DNA of 64,000 bases from Oscarella lobularis (GCF_947507565.1 NC_089185.1:682001-746000); one strand, 5' to 3'. Counted from the stretch's first letter, positions 33,934 to 47,924 are shown. Notes: a model not told the origin generated them from the sequence alone. Translations and numbers: made by a program.

Positions 33934-36900
33934 ATGCTATTTTACTTTTATGCGTCTATCGCACTAGTCGCCCTTGGTTCGTACGACGACGACGTTTTCG
34001 TACATTCGCTCGTCATGTTGATTCTTTGTCCACTCTTAGCTTCCGCCACTCCATTACCCGTCGTTCTTTATCCGAAGAACGAAAGCGTCATCTATCAGCC
34101 TGTCGGAACGCATCTTAACGTCCAAATCGAGGTCGATATTTAAATGTGTACACACATTTCATTTCCATCCTCTTTCTTCTTAGGTATCTCCGCATTCCGG
34201 CACCGTAACGTATCTACTCGACGACCACAGTAAGTCGTCATAGTGTCGCATCCTAGTTCTCAATAGCCTCCCTTTTCCGGCGCGAAGGTTCGCGGAACGG
34301 CGTCGTCGTCGTCGTCGATCGAACGAATGGCACCGTACGATCGTCGAATCCTCTCGATTCGACGACGAACGGCACCGTTCGAATCCCGGTAAGCGACGCA
34401 GACCGCAATTTCTACGAATTCGGGAACAACGTCGTCGTTGCCATGCAGGTCGTCATATCCGCTAGCAGTGGGAGTGTCCTACTGGTATTCTTCGTTCGCG
34501 TCTTGCCCACGGATCTTCCTCCGCCCCACTTCCTTGTCGACGGAAATCGAACTCGTCGCATCGACGACATCGTTTTGATGTCTCGATCGACTTCTAGTGG
34601 ATCGATTGTTGCGAATTTCAGCGTTGATCTTGGTCACGGTAAATGAAGGCTTTTTTTTTCTTCGAAGCGACCTTTGCACGTTTTTCTTTTTATAGATTCT
34701 GCTAGTATTCGTTTGGTTCTTGACTCGTCGGAACTTCCCTTTCGACTTGCCGGGAATAGGAGTCTCGTCGTCTCTGACGCCTGTCTATTGCATCCGAACA
34801 GAGTTTACGAATTCTCTATTGTGGCCGTTGATTGGGGACAGTTTCCTCGCAAAAATGCGTCTCTTTCTCTCCGCATTATCATTCCACCTGACAATACAAC
34901 GCAGACAATTTACAATGACGGGTAAGGCAAAGGATCTATAGTATATATGCGGACTTTAAAAATAAATTAAATTAAATTAATACTTCAAATTAAGTCATCA
35001 TCTTGAGGAGTTATTTTTTTAGTGCCAATATTACCGTTTCAATCCGCTCACTCATCGGCGCCACACTGCTTCGTCTCAACGCAAGTGACACCCACTGCAT
35101 CGGCGGCTCGATCATTGCCGGCAACGCTGACAACGCCTTCCAGTTCAACTCAGCCGAACGCGCCGTCGTACTGGCAAACGTCCTTCGACGCCAAGGCGAC
35201 TATCAGATCACAATCAACGTAACAAGACCGGGTCGTCCTGCGACTGTGGCTCACTTTGTATTCCACTCCCAACGCGATGAAACGGATCCGAGATTCGAGC
35301 GAAGCCCGTACATAGTCAGCGTTCCGGAAAACGAAATAGGAGTAACAGTAGGTCCCTTCATTGCCACGTCGACCAGCTGCAATGATCCCGTCAACCTGGA
35401 ACTACTATCAGACAACACGTTCACGTGCAGGGATTGCCGTCAGCTGAATCCTCTTCTCTCTGCAACGAAGCCTCTACTTTATTCCAAACGGAAAAGTCAC
35501 AATGTGAATTTGACAGCCTATTGCTCTACTAACATCAAAATCATTAGCTGGGTCTACGTCATTGTCGACGTTGTGCCCACGCCGACTTTCGAACGGAACG
35601 TCTATAACGTCACGAAAAGCCTTCTCAACGTCAACGACATCGTAACGACGTTACGGGTCCAGATATATCGTTCCGCCGTGCGATACAAAATCGAACGTTC
35701 TCCCGACGCCGATTCGTTTCGCATCGACGCCGAAAACGGAACGATACGCGCGACGCGGCTACTCACTCGCCTACAATACAATTTCACCGTGACGGCCATC
35801 GAAGAACTTCCGTCGACGTCGCTCTCGTCGATCCTGGCGACTCGGCCGGGCAGCGCGACAATTCTCGTCGCACTTCCTCTCGTTCGTCCGCCCGTTTTTC
35901 ACCTCGACGACGTCGTCGAAGTGCAAGAGAACTCGTATCCCGTTCAAATTCCCATCAACGTGACGTACGACAGCGACGGCGTCGATCGAGTCGTCGTCTC
36001 AATTCGAAGCGATGGCGACGGCGTTTTCGATTTCGACTCGACGTCTCGCGTCTTGACGGTGAACGTTTCGTCGCTCGATTTCGAGTTGGAGTCGTGGAAA
36101 AATCGAAGCGTCGTTCTAGTGGCTCGCGGTCGCGTTCGGCGCTGGCTCGTCGCTAATCACACGCTCGCGCTCGTTCTACGAGACGTCAACGACAATTCGC
36201 CGGTTTTTGACGTCGCGTCGCCGCTCAACGTGACGATAGCGGAAAACATCGCGATAAACGAGACCGCTCTCGTCGTCGCCGCTACTGACGCCGATAGCGG
36301 AGACAACGGTCGCATCGCGTTTCGTCTTGACGACGACGACGACGAATCTTCGTCGTATTTCGAAATTTCGTCGCAGACGGGAATCGTTCGAGTGATTCGT
36401 CGTTTTCCGCCTCGATTCGTTCGAGCCGAGTATGCGCTTCGCGTGACGGCAACCGATCACGGTCAACCGGCGAGAAACGCGACAATAGCGGTGTTTGTTC
36501 GACTGGCCGAAGTGAACGAATACGCGCCGCAATTTCATCTATCGAGCCCTGTATTCATCGACGAAAACTTGCCCGTCGGAAGTTGCGTTGTGCCGCTCAA
36601 CGTGACCGATCGCGATCGCGACGGCGTCGTCGTTCAAATAGTTAACGAAACGGGCGATTGGCTTCGCGTGTCGAACGACAGCCAATGTCTCGTCACCAAT
36701 CGGACTCTTGACTACGAAACCCAGGCGATCAACGAGCGAAGCGCGGCGTTCGCTCTGACGGCGAACGACACGGGAAATCCGTCGCTCTCGTCGACGGATT
36801 ATGTTGTCGTCGTCCTGCGCGACGTCAACGACAACGCGCCGGTGTTCGACGTCGCGTCGCCGCTCAACGTGACGATAGCGGAAAACATCGCGATAAACGA

Positions 36901-39900
36901 GACCGCTCTCGTCGTCGTCGCCACTGACGCCGATAGCGGAGACAACGGTCGCATCACGTTCCGTCTCGACGACGACGACGACGAATCCTCGTCATATTTC
37001 AACATTTCGCCGCAGACGGGAATCGTTCGAGTGATTCGTCGTTTTCCGCCTCAATTCGTTCGAGCCGAGTACGCGTTTCGCGTGACGGCAACCGATCACG
37101 GTCAACCGGCGAGGAACGCGTCAATAGCGGTGTTCGTTCGACTGGCCGAAGTGAACGAATACGCGCCGAGATTTCATCTATTGAGCCCTGTATTCATCGA
37201 CGAAAACTTGCCCGTCGGAAGCTGCGTCGTGCCGCTTAACGTGACCGATCGCGATCGCGACGGCGTTGTCGTTCGGATAGTTAATGAAACGAGTGATTGG
37301 CTTCGCGTGTCGAACGACAGCCGATGTCTCGTCATCAATCGGACTCTCGACTATGAAACTGAGCGAAACGCGACGTTCGTTCTGACGGCGAACGACACGG
37401 GAAATCCGTCGCTCTCGTCGACGGATTATGTTGTCGTCGTCGTCCTGCGCGACGTCAACGACAACGCGCCGGTGTTCGACGTCGCGTCGCCGCTCAACGT
37501 GACGATAGCGGAAAACATCGCGATAAACGAGACCGCTCTCGTCGTCGTCGCCACCGACGCCGATGGCGGAGACAACGGTCGCATCACGTTCCGTCTCGAC
37601 GACGACGACGACGAATCCTCGTCATATTTCAACATTTCGCCGCAGACGGGAATCGTTCGAGTGATTCGTCGTTTTCCGCCTCGATTCGTTCGAGCCGAGT
37701 ACGCGTTTCGCGTGACGGCAATCGATCACGGTCAACCGGCGAGGAACGCGTCAATAGCGGTGTTCGTTCGACTGGCCGAAGTGAACGAATACGCGCCGAG
37801 ATTTCATCTATTGAGCCCTGTATTCATCGACGAAAACTTGCCCGTCGGAAGCTGCGTCGTGCCGCTTAACGTGACCGATCGCGATCGCGACGGCGTTGTC
37901 GTTCGGATAGCTAATGAAACGGGTAATTGGCTTCGCGTGTCGAACGATAGCCGATGTCTCGTCACCAATCGGACTCTCGACTACGAAACCCAGGCGATCG
38001 ACGAGCGAAACGCGACGTTCGTTCTGACGGCGAACGACACGGGAAATCCGTCGCTCGCATCGAGGGATTATGTCGTCGTCGTCCTGCGCGACGTTAACGA
38101 CAACGCGCCTGTGTTTGATGTCGCGTCGCCGCTCAACGTGACGATAGCGGAAAACATCGCGATAAACGAGACCGCTCTCGTCGTCGTCGCCACTGACGCC
38201 GATAGCGGAGACAACGGTCGCATCACGTTCCGTCTCGACGAAGACGACGACGACGACGAATCCTCGTCATATTTCAACATTTCGTCGCAGACGGGAATCG
38301 TTCGAGTGATTCGTCGTTTTCCGCCTCGATTCGTTCGAGCCGAGTACGCGTTTCGCGTGACGGCAATCGATCACGGTCAACCGGCGAGAAACGCGTCAAT
38401 AGCGGTGTTCGTTAGACTGGTTGAAGTGAACGAATACGCGCCGAAATTTCATCTATCAAGCCCTGTATTCCTTGACGAAAACTTGCCCGTCGGAAGCTGC
38501 GTCGTGCCGCTGAACGTGACCGATCGCGATCGCGATAGCGTCGTCGTTCGAATTGTGAACAAAGCGCCCGACTGGCTTCGCGTATCGAACGACAGCCGAT
38601 GTCTCGTCACCAATCGGATTCTCGACTACGAAGCCCAGGCGATCGACGAACGAAACGCGACGTTCGTTCTGACGGCGAACGACACGGGAAGTCCGTCGCT
38701 CGCGTCGACGGATTTCGTCGTCGTCGACGTCGTCCTGCGCGACGTCAACGACAACGCGCCGGCGTTCGTCGCGCCGATCGCCGACGCCAATCCGGACATT
38801 GATCTGACGTGGAATGCGACGAATTCGACGTACGGCGTAACGACCGGCAAACGAATCGCGTTGAATCGGCCGCTATTTGCCGTACGCGCGACCGATCGCG
38901 ACAGCGGATCGAACGGCGAAATCGTCTACTATCCCGACGTCAATTCGACGTCGAATCTCAACGTGACGTCGACGGGAAACGTCGTCGTGACGTCGCTCGA
39001 ACCGAATAGAACGTGGTATCGTTTGACCGTTCTCGCCGTCGACGGAGGCGTCGAGAAGCGACTCACCGGCACCGCCTACGTCACCGTCTTCGTCGCCGAC
39101 GCGCCCGAGTTCTCGTTTCGCGACGATCGGCTCGAAGTCGACGAAGGCGTCAACGAAACGATTCCGTTTCGGGTGGAGAATGCCGATCGCGTGTCCATCG
39201 TTAACCAATCGGGATCGTGGTCGCTTGTCGTGCACGCCGCCGTCGGCGATTACAGTCTCGCGTTGACGAAGCCGTTCGACTACGAAGTGGGTCAGCGACG
39301 CGCCGAGGTGAGTCTCGTGGCGACGTACAAGAACGTGTCGTTGTTGCGAACCGAAGTGCGTTTGACGATCGACGTGAAAGACGTGAACGAGCATTCGCCT
39401 GTTTTCGTTGGAAGCGATCAGCGAAATATCGACATTTCCTCGTTGTCTCGTTTCGGAACGACAGTCTATCAGGCGTCGGCTACTGACGATGACGGCTCGG
39501 GCAACGAAGTCGCGTATTCTTTTGGTTCCGTAAGCCGACTATTTTCTGTCGATCGTCTGACGGGAAATGTCACTGTCGCCACTCGGTTCTTGATTGTATG
39601 TATGCACAGATACGATTTAACCGCTATACTACATTTTATTCTTTTAGCCTGGTACCTATCGACTGGACTTGATTGCAACTGATTCCGGAGTGCCAACTCG
39701 GAATTCGTCGATCTCTCTTTTCGTCACAGTGATCCCCACGCTCACTGAATCGCCCCGTTTCTCGTCCTCTCAGTACAGTGGCTTCGCCGTTGGCGGCAAA
39801 CCGGCTGGAAGCACTGTCTTGTCCGTAACGGCATCCGGAAGCGATGAACAAATCATCTACACGATCTGCTGTTCGCCAGACTTTGCCATCAATTCGACAT

Positions 39901-42900
39901 CCGGCGAAATTCGCACAAAGTACATTGGGACCTTACTTCAGCACTTGTCCCAATCTTTAATTTTTTTAGTGCGATTTTGAATGCAACACTCAAAGACGAT
40001 TATGCACTGAGCGTCAACGCTTCCTACGTTTCTGGACGCCAACGGTCGCCGTCCTCAACCGTGCCGGTTTTAATTTACGTCGCCAAGTCAGGTATTGAAA
40101 ATAACCCAAGGCCTCTCTCGTTCAAAAAACGAGTCTTTCCTATCCGTAGAAAAACAACTAAGCAAGCCGTACCACTGTACCGTTCCTTTTATATCTCGGT
40201 TACCCAATTGTTTATCCTCGTCCAAACCCATGCTCGACGTCGAGCCGGCTCTAGTAAAAGTTAACGATCGAACGATATCGATTCGCTGGGAAGGATGGAC
40301 GACGTTGAACGAATCAACAATGCTCTCCTACGAATACTCAATCACAGCCGTCACAATCGGACCAAACGGACTCCTACGTTCAGACAATAAGACGCTTTTG
40401 AGAAGCACCACGTCGTCGCCGCCGATGATTGAGCACGAGCAAGAATTGAGCACGCTCGCCTTTCCCGCTGGCAGATATATCGTTCTCTTGAAAGTTCAAT
40501 CCGTATCCGTCACGGGCGATTGGACGAGCGAGCCGACGTTTGCTCGTCGACTCATCTTAGTCGGCGTCGGAACGGAGACGATTTTAACGCCGAATGGGAC
40601 CATTGAAATCGAACCGGCCCCCGTAAATGGAATTTGGCTCACAAACGGAACGGGATTCTCGTTGCGTTGGGACGGAGTCTTTGCTAATACTCTGTTCGTC
40701 GAGAAGCCGTGGATTCTGAATGACGTCGTCGCTGATCCGAACGTCGAGCCGGCGTACGACAATCGAAAGACGATTCTGAATAGTTTAATGGGAATTCAAA
40801 GCTTTGGAGTTGTGTACAGTATTCGCCAATCTGCAAAACATATTCCCGTTGGCCAAAACGAAACGAAAGCGACGTTGTCGCGTCATTTCGCCAACGGCGA
40901 CGTATTGGTAATTGAAATCATTGCCTTTGACGTTTTCGGGTCGTTGAAGCAAAAACAACTTTTACGCGTCTTTGATCTCACGCCGCCCGAACTCCTCGCC
41001 GTCACTGTGAGCGTCAGTCGTCACCTGCTCGACGACGAAACGCAGCGTTTCGCCGACGCCGTCGTCGTCGTTTCTATTCGCGACGACGAAAGCGGACTCA
41101 ATCGATTCAATTGGACTCTGGAGGAGTACGGCACCGGTAGCCAGACGGCGTTGCGGTGGCGCACTTTCAAAGCGTGCAACTCGTCGCTTGTTTCGTGCTC
41201 GTGCAACAAACTAGGCAGCTGCTTCCAAACGCTCTATTACTTTCAATTGAATTTGACGTCATCGGCGACGGCGAATCTGCGTTCCGACCGAAACGTCACG
41301 GCACGGGTAATTGCCTATAACCAAGCCGAGTTGAAGCTGAACGCCTCTGTCGACGTCAATCTCAATTTCGCTTTGGATTTGATTTCGATCGAAGCGACGG
41401 CCACCGAAGCGACGGAGGTTCGAGTCGTGTGGGAATCGGTGGCGAGCGGAACGACGGCGAACATCTACGCGTGTCCAATGCAACGGCGCGAGTGCATGAA
41501 CGCACTCGCGCCGGCGGAAAACGGAAACGGAACGGTGACGGGCCTAAAACCGAACACGCACTATTCCGTGCAAGTAGAAATAGTGGGCAGCTATGGTCAG
41601 TTCGTCGCTTTGTCGAACGTAACGAATGTCGTGACGCTTGAAGACGGTAAGATTATTTGGCGCTGTTTAGAAATTTATGACGTAGAGGGCAAATGTTTTT
41701 AGCTCCTAGCGAGCCGCCGACGATACTAACAATTCAACCTGAAGACGGAGGAGACTCTCTGTCCGTGACTTGGGAAAAACCGCCTCGTAGCACGTGGAAT
41801 AGCGAGCGTATTAATTTCTGGATCTACGAGTGGCAGCTAACGAAAAGCGACGGCTCGCCGCCGGGAAACCAGTGGAATGAAAGGAAAAACAAGACGTGCA
41901 ATTGCAACGAGACTGTGCACACGGGGACAATCAGTGGTCTCAATCCCAATACCGGTTATTGGATTCGAATGAAGGCGGAAAATGCAATCGGCACTTCGCC
42001 ACCGAGCAAAATCAGAGAAGGATTCACTCGCGGCACTGGTGATTGGGACGCGGTATGCCTCTTTGGCTGTCGTCTATCGCGCGCTCTTTTCTTTTAGCTC
42101 CCAAAGGTTCGCCGCTAGATTTTCGCGTTACTGACAGAACGTGCTCGGGTTTTACGGTCGAATGGGACCCCGTTAATTCTCTGCTTCGCCACGGGTCTAT
42201 CAACAAGTACGAGATCTTCGTCAAGCAGCGGATGATTGACGTGCACTTGACGCCTATCACCTATAACTACAGCATCGGTAATAATCGAGTGGCTACTGTC
42301 GGCGGGTCGAACAACTCGACAAGCGTTTGTCTGGGTCCGAAGAATAAAACCAATTTGCGACCGGCAACAGATTACGAGATGAGAATTCGAGCGTTCAATA
42401 GCAATGGACCCGGACCGTATTCTGGCGTCGTCGTTAGTAGAACACTAGAATCAGGTAAGTGTGAATGGAATCAATGCTTTTGGTTTTTTAAAGAATTCTT
42501 GTTTTCCAGTTCCGGGTAGAAGTGAGGCTCCGCATGCGATCAGCCTCAGCACGTCCGCCATACGGCTCGAATGGCATCAACCGGACGAAACGAATGGAGA
42601 AATTATTGGATACCTCATCAGGTATCGTCGAATCAACAGTGACGACAGGTGGAAAGAAAAACGGTCTCCAAACTACGTGTATCAAGTCGAGTCTCTTCAA
42701 TCCGCTACGATGTACGAATTTCAAGTGAAAGCTAGCACTGCGAAGGGCAATGCTTCCGATTGGAGTCCGTCGGCGAAAGAAGCAACGAGAGAAGACGGTG
42801 AGCCGATTTCTTTATAATTTAGATTATTAATTGTTGTTTCTGTAGTAAGTGGCGCTCCGGGAAACGTCACTGCGTACTTTCGTCAGAGTCCGTCGGCTAG

Positions 42901-45900
42901 TTGCAAAGGCGACTATTACATGCTGCTCACGTGGGATCCCCCTGAGCCGCCGCCGACTTCCGATTACGAGTACATAGTAGAATGGGGACCGGCAAACCAG
43001 ACCGTGGAAATTAGAACGAACAAGACAATGAGAAATATAACCGACTTTCTTCCGTTCACCGAGTACGATATAACGGTGAGCACGACACTCGCTCCCAACC
43101 TCTCTTCTTCCATTGCGACATTCACTCCTGCAGCGGGTTTGTAATTAATTAAAAGAAAATAATAAATTTTACGCTAACATTTTGTTCGCGTGCAGAACCG
43201 GGCAAAATTCGATGGAATTCGCCGACGACGATGGTCTCCGAAACGGCCAACGCCGTAGTGATTCTCTCGTGGAACGAACCGGAGCCGCTGAACGGACTTA
43301 CGAGTCACTACGTGATCAGTCTAACGTATGCGGGGCAAATGAAGCTTGTCAACGTTTCCATGCACGACCGCGTCTATCGCGTCGCCGCTCAACTATTCGG
43401 CGAGACGCGCTACAATTTTCGAATTCGTGCGTTCAATTACAACTACAACGAGTCGTGCGACTCTCTTGGTGGCCCCTGGAGCGACGTTCTGCAAGTGGAC
43501 ACAGATAAAACGAGTATGATATATGATCATCGTTCAATTGTACTATGCGTTTGGGATTTCTCTTTCAGAGCCGGCTGCGCCGACAAACGTCAAAGTTTAT
43601 GCGATCGCTACCGATCGACTGTTCGTGTCGTGGTCGGCGCCCGATATTGTCCCGAAGGAGTTTAAATACCGAATTCGCGTCCGCCAGGTGGATGTTGGCG
43701 ACGGCGATTGTACGTTGACGTCGACGGATACAAAGCCGGCGTCCTCGTGGCCACTGACGGGAGCCGAGCTGCAGGAGTCGCACTACGTTGTCTCCGCTCT
43801 CAAAGCGGGCGCCTGCTACGAGGTCGGCGTTGTGACGATCGAAGGATCGCTTTCGAGCGAGGAGAAAAAAGAGGCTCTTCGCACTTTGATTAACGGTTTG
43901 TCGTTCGTTTTGCTTTGTTCTGCGACTGACGCGGTCTTATAGGCTCGGCTGTCACGAGATTTGAAGTGAAACCCGCATCGAGATGGCTGACCATCACCTG
44001 GGAACTGCAGACGGGGTTCAATCTAAATCTCATGCCCGAAGTGACAGCGGTTAACAGCGTGTCTCGATCCAAGCGAGCAACGGAAACTGTGCCTGATTTG
44101 AAACCAGCGACTTTTTATCAAATCTCTCTTCTCTCAAACGAAAGTGATCGTAACTTCTATTTTCCGCTTCAGTACAGTCAGACGTTGGAAGAAGGTGCGT
44201 GAGATCTAGTTGTAATAATTTAGAAAGAGGAACGCTTTTTCTTCTTTTTCCTAGCTCCGTCTGGGCAGCCTCAACATTTTACCCTCATCGTTCGCAACGA
44301 CGGCGTTGTCGATCTCACTTGGTATCCTCCTAAAGAGAGCGAGCAGAACGGCGTGATGAGCGGCTACAATGCGAGCCTAGTTCGCTTGACTACCTGTCCG
44401 AATCCAAACAACGGTTCGGCCGACATGACGGACTGGAACGAAACAAACGCGGCTAGTTCTCGGGCGTCGAAGATGTGGACATCGTTCAAGAATTTGCGAG
44501 CGTGGACGTGTTATTTTGCGCAAGTATTCGGCCAAACGCACGCGGGAGATGGGCCGCCTGCCAGCGCTTACTTCAGGACAAAGCCCGATCGTATGTCATT
44601 GTATTATTTATTATTGTTGTCCAACAAACACCTTCCGTTTCGCTCTAGAATCCGAATTTCATTTGATCGTCACGACCGTCAATTCGACGGCGCTGGACGT
44701 TCGGTGGGTCGTCACCGTAAACGAGCCTCTGTCGTTTGTGAACTTGACGTGGGGAGAGAGCACTAAAACTGAGACGAGAGCAATTTCAACGTTCGACCCG
44801 AACCTGATCTCGTCGTGGGAGAATATCACTAACACGACGACGTTGACGGGACTAGCAAAGGGGACCTCGTATACGTTTACTCTAAAAGCGAATGGCACCG
44901 GACCAGTTAGACGTTCCAATAAAACGGCCGATGATCGTATGAACACATTTCTTCTCTTTATTATTTCTCTTAATTAATTTTTTTCCTTTTTTTAGTGCCA
45001 GGTGATGCTCCTCGTGACGTTCGGTGCGCTAGCGATCCGGATGACGGAAACGTGTACGTCTCGTGGAAAGAACCGCACATGCCGAATGGCAAACTGACGA
45101 ACTATTCCCTATGCCATCGATGGCGCGGAATAACGTCGATTCGATTCACCGAGTGGAATTGCACGACGCAGCAGGACGCCACCAAAAAGAAAGAGCGAAT
45201 TTTCACAGAACTGAACAAGACCTTCTTCGACGTCTACGAGTTCTCCGTCATTGCGCACACGATAAAAGGAGGAGGCCCAAGAAGTCGACCGTGTACAGCT
45301 CATTTCGTAGTAGCCGGTAAGTCGTCTGAATCGCGATGAAGAGACCTTGAGGGACATGTATGTTCTTAGGTTTTCCTGGCATGCAAAGCGGAGAATGGCA
45401 GGGCGTCGTCGCCGCAGTGTTCGTCATTTTTGCCGTCATCCTCGTCTTCGTCCTTGTTCGCATCTACTGTCGCAAGATGCGAGGTACGTTGAATTTGGAG
45501 CGTCGCATGCGCGCCGTGACGCAAATGAATCCGCTCTATCCCCAACTCGAGGCGCTCGTCAACGAGTATCCAGACTACGAGTTTCCTCGCGCCAAAGTGA
45601 CGCTCGGCAATCGGCTGGGCGAGGGCAATTTCGGCGAGGTCTACCTCGCCACGGCGAACAGCATTCTCGAGCCGAACCTCGAGACGAAAGTCGCCGTCAA
45701 ACTGCTCAAACAGACGAACGCGCCCGGCGCTCTCGAGTCGTTCATACGCGAAATGGAGACGATGATGAAGTACCAGCACACGAACATCGTCTCCCTTCTG
45801 GGCGTCTGCACTCGAGACGAACCTTTGTACATGATTACCGAGTACATGGAGGGTGGCGACTTGAAAGAATATCTGATTGCGAGCCGCTCGATTTCGGGAA

Positions 45901-46799
45901 AGATGAGCCAAGAGAGGGGGATACAGTTCAGGGAGAAGTGTCGAATACTGTTTCAAGTCGCCTGCGCCTTGGATTATCTGTCGTCATCTCGGCTCGTTCA
46001 TCGCGATATTGCCGCTCGAAACTGTTTAGTTGGTCCTGATAGGATTATCAAATTGGCGGATTTTGGCTTAGCGCGGGGTTTATACGGTCAGGAGTACTAT
46101 CGAATGCGCAGCGGCGTTTTGCCGCTGCGCTGGATGGCGCCTGAAGCCGTTTTCGATGGCAAGCACAGCGTCGAGAGCGACGTCTGGGCGTTTGGGGTTC
46201 TCATCTGGGAGGTCTTTACGATGGGACAGTTGCCGTACTACGGCTGGTCGAACGAAGAGGTTTTGGAGAAGTTGAAAGAGGGCTGGCACTTGGCGTTGCC
46301 GGACGACTGTCCCGAAATGGTGTGCGAGCTCATGGAGTGGTGCTGGGAAACGGTTCCCGCTGATCGCGTCAAGGCGAATCTTCTTGTTCGAATGTTGGAT
46401 CGCCTGACGAGAAGGGGATCGATGTTTGCTAATGCTCCTCTCACGGCGCTCGACGATAATTTGCTGCAATTGCTCAAGGACCGACCTCGACAGCGGCACA
46501 CGAACGTGTATACGGGAGAAAAGGAATTAGTATCAAAGCAGTTCACTTCTGAGGAACGATCGTCTCTTGCAAAAATGTCCAAGGAGACTGATGACACCGA
46601 CTCGGATGTAGTTGTGGATATACCTGGTGGTGGCAGTGAAACGGTTGCTAGAGTGAATGGTTACAGAGGTGGCAAAAAAGGCGAATTTATAGAGCTTGAA
46701 GACAGAACGACAGAGAAAGATTTGGCTAGTCAATTGAATGGGACGACTCTTTCTTCATCGCAGATTGACAGGTATGAGACTGAGGAAACACACATTTAG
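33934..46799 (+). CDS. Giant receptor tyrosine kinase with cadherin and fibronectin III ectodomain
   Basis: Exon 1 (33934-33976) joined to the exon at 34040 gives a clean signal peptide, MLFYFYASIALVALASA. The ectodomain continues through 34190-34920. A 4.6-kb exon, about 35023-39598, encodes many cadherin repeats with calcium motifs (VPENE, DVNDNSPVF, TDADSGDNG, ATDHGQPARN). After a further cadherin-like exon and about 1.4 kb of Ig/FN3-like sheet sequence (40220-41645) come ten fibronectin III domains. Each of these is its own exon, starting near 41703, 42099, 42512, 42847, 43197, 43569, 43945, 44255, 44650 and 44998. The last exon holds the membrane helix (VVAAVFVIFAVILVFVLVRI) and a complete tyrosine kinase: GEGNFGEVY, VAVKLLK, HRDIAARN, DFGLA, EYYRM activation loop, RWMAPEA. 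The tail ends ETHI, a PDZ-type ending. About 3,700-3,900 residues. The kinase resembles the InsR/ROS/Trk group by its paired YY. The ligand is unknown; adhesion sensing is inferred. Confidence 0.88.
36209..38770 (+). repeat. Four tandem copies of a 630-639 bp coding unit (cadherin pair)
   Basis: The word that opens each unit (GACGTCGCGTCGCCGCTCAA) recurs at 36209, 36848 and 37478, and with small changes at 38117, giving spacings of 639, 630 and 639 bp. Each unit encodes about 210-213 residues, namely two cadherin repeats. Copies two and three are nearly identical over long runs, while copies one and four have drifted more. Small length changes occur in an Asp run (DDDDDE versus EDDDDDE) and before ERNA. 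All stay in frame. Confidence 0.95.
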
Positions 46800-47068
46800 C
46801 TAAAGGAATTTGTACGACTTTTCAGCCTCGTTTTTTTCATTTTTGGCTAGTGAGTGCGGTGAATTCTTAAAGTGCGCTAACGTTGTTATAGGTTACAGGA
46901 AAGCGTTGTCTTTTCGCGCCATCCCGGACCTGATTAGTCTCTGAACCAATAGGAGGACAGCAAAAAGCGGACGTCACGAGTAACGCCCCGCTTCGACGTG
47001 CCGCAGCTTGTTCGCTGTGTTTCTTCCTAGTGGCAATTCGCTTCGGCTCTGCGCCTTCGCAGCGCGAC

Positions 47069-47924
47069 ATGGCAACACCCGAACGCTTATCCCCCGTCCG
47101 TCGGTGTCTCTTCGAACGCGCTACGCAAAGCGAAACCGACGACTATCTCGACGAAGAACTTCGCCGAATCAGCGAACACAAGAACGCAACGTGGAATTTC
47201 GACTTCAAGAAGGATCAGCCTCAACCGGGTGCGTGGCAGTGGGAACGAATAGACGTCGCAACGAACGCCACGACCACCGATATCAAACCGAGCGTTGGCG
47301 AGATCGCCGCGCGTCCCGATGATAAGGCGCCCGCGCCCGCTGTCGTCGCCGTAACCGAGTCACGTCCATCGCCGCGTCGCAGCGATCGCCAGCGCAACGC
47401 GCGCGAAGGCTGCGACGGCGACGAAACGACAGCGTCTCGCCGCGGAACGCTAGCGCTTTCGACGACCGTCGAACGACGTCGATCGCCGCGTCGACGAAAG
47501 GCGACCGCCGACGCGGCCACCGAAACGACGACGAATAACGGCGACATACGAGGTGAGGGTGTAATAAAGCTTTAGCGGGGAACGAGAAAATTGTCTGCGT
47601 GCGTGTGTTCGTGCCCTTTTTCGTTGGTGGCCCTTCGGCTCCGCAGACGTGAGGACGCTGCGTGCTTTCGCGAATGACACGTCTCGCTTCGACTGGAGGC
47701 GCCGAAATTGTCGCGACGATCGATTTTCCGTGCACGTGTTTTCCTACCGCGTTTTATTCGTCGCACGCGCGCGATCTACATGCGATCTCTCGATTTTTTT
47801 TCTTTCATCAGCTTGTATGCCCGTCGTGAAGCGTCCGCGCACGCGCGCCGACGCTCGCGCCAGTCGGAAGAAAATCCCCGCACCTGTGAGAAAAAGTCCT
47901 CGTTTTTCGACGCTGAATAAATAA
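47069..47924 (+). CDS. CDKN1B: CIP/KIP-type cyclin-dependent kinase inhibitor (p21/p27/p57 family)
   Basis: Two exons, 47069-about 47550 and about 47811-47924. Near the N-terminus is a full kinase inhibitory domain: RRCLFERATQSETDDYL (cyclin-binding RxLF-like motif, human CRNLFGPVDHEEL), an EELRRISEHK linker helix, and TWNFDFKKDQP followed by WQWERID (human KWNFDFQNHKP, YEWQEVE). The rest is basic and disordered, with SPRR and Arg-rich runs. It ends in a second exon with VVKRPRTRADARASRKK, a likely nuclear localisation signal, and SPRFSTLNK. The start is ATG 47069 (MATPERLSP). Such proteins fold on cyclin-CDK pairs and block or, for CDK4/6-cyclin D, chaperone them. The next gene is cyclin D itself, tail-to-tail. 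Confidence 0.85.

Noticed and set aside
34376-34390. GTTCGAATCCC word resembling a tRNA T-arm
   Set aside because: It lies inside an exon of the receptor kinase and no cloverleaf can be drawn around it. No tRNA gene was found in the window.
45366-45956. 196-residue minus-strand frame
   Set aside because: Antisense to the kinase domain, without recognisable motifs.
45347-46039. 230-residue plus-strand frame
   Set aside because: Arg/Ser-rich alternative frame of the receptor kinase exon.
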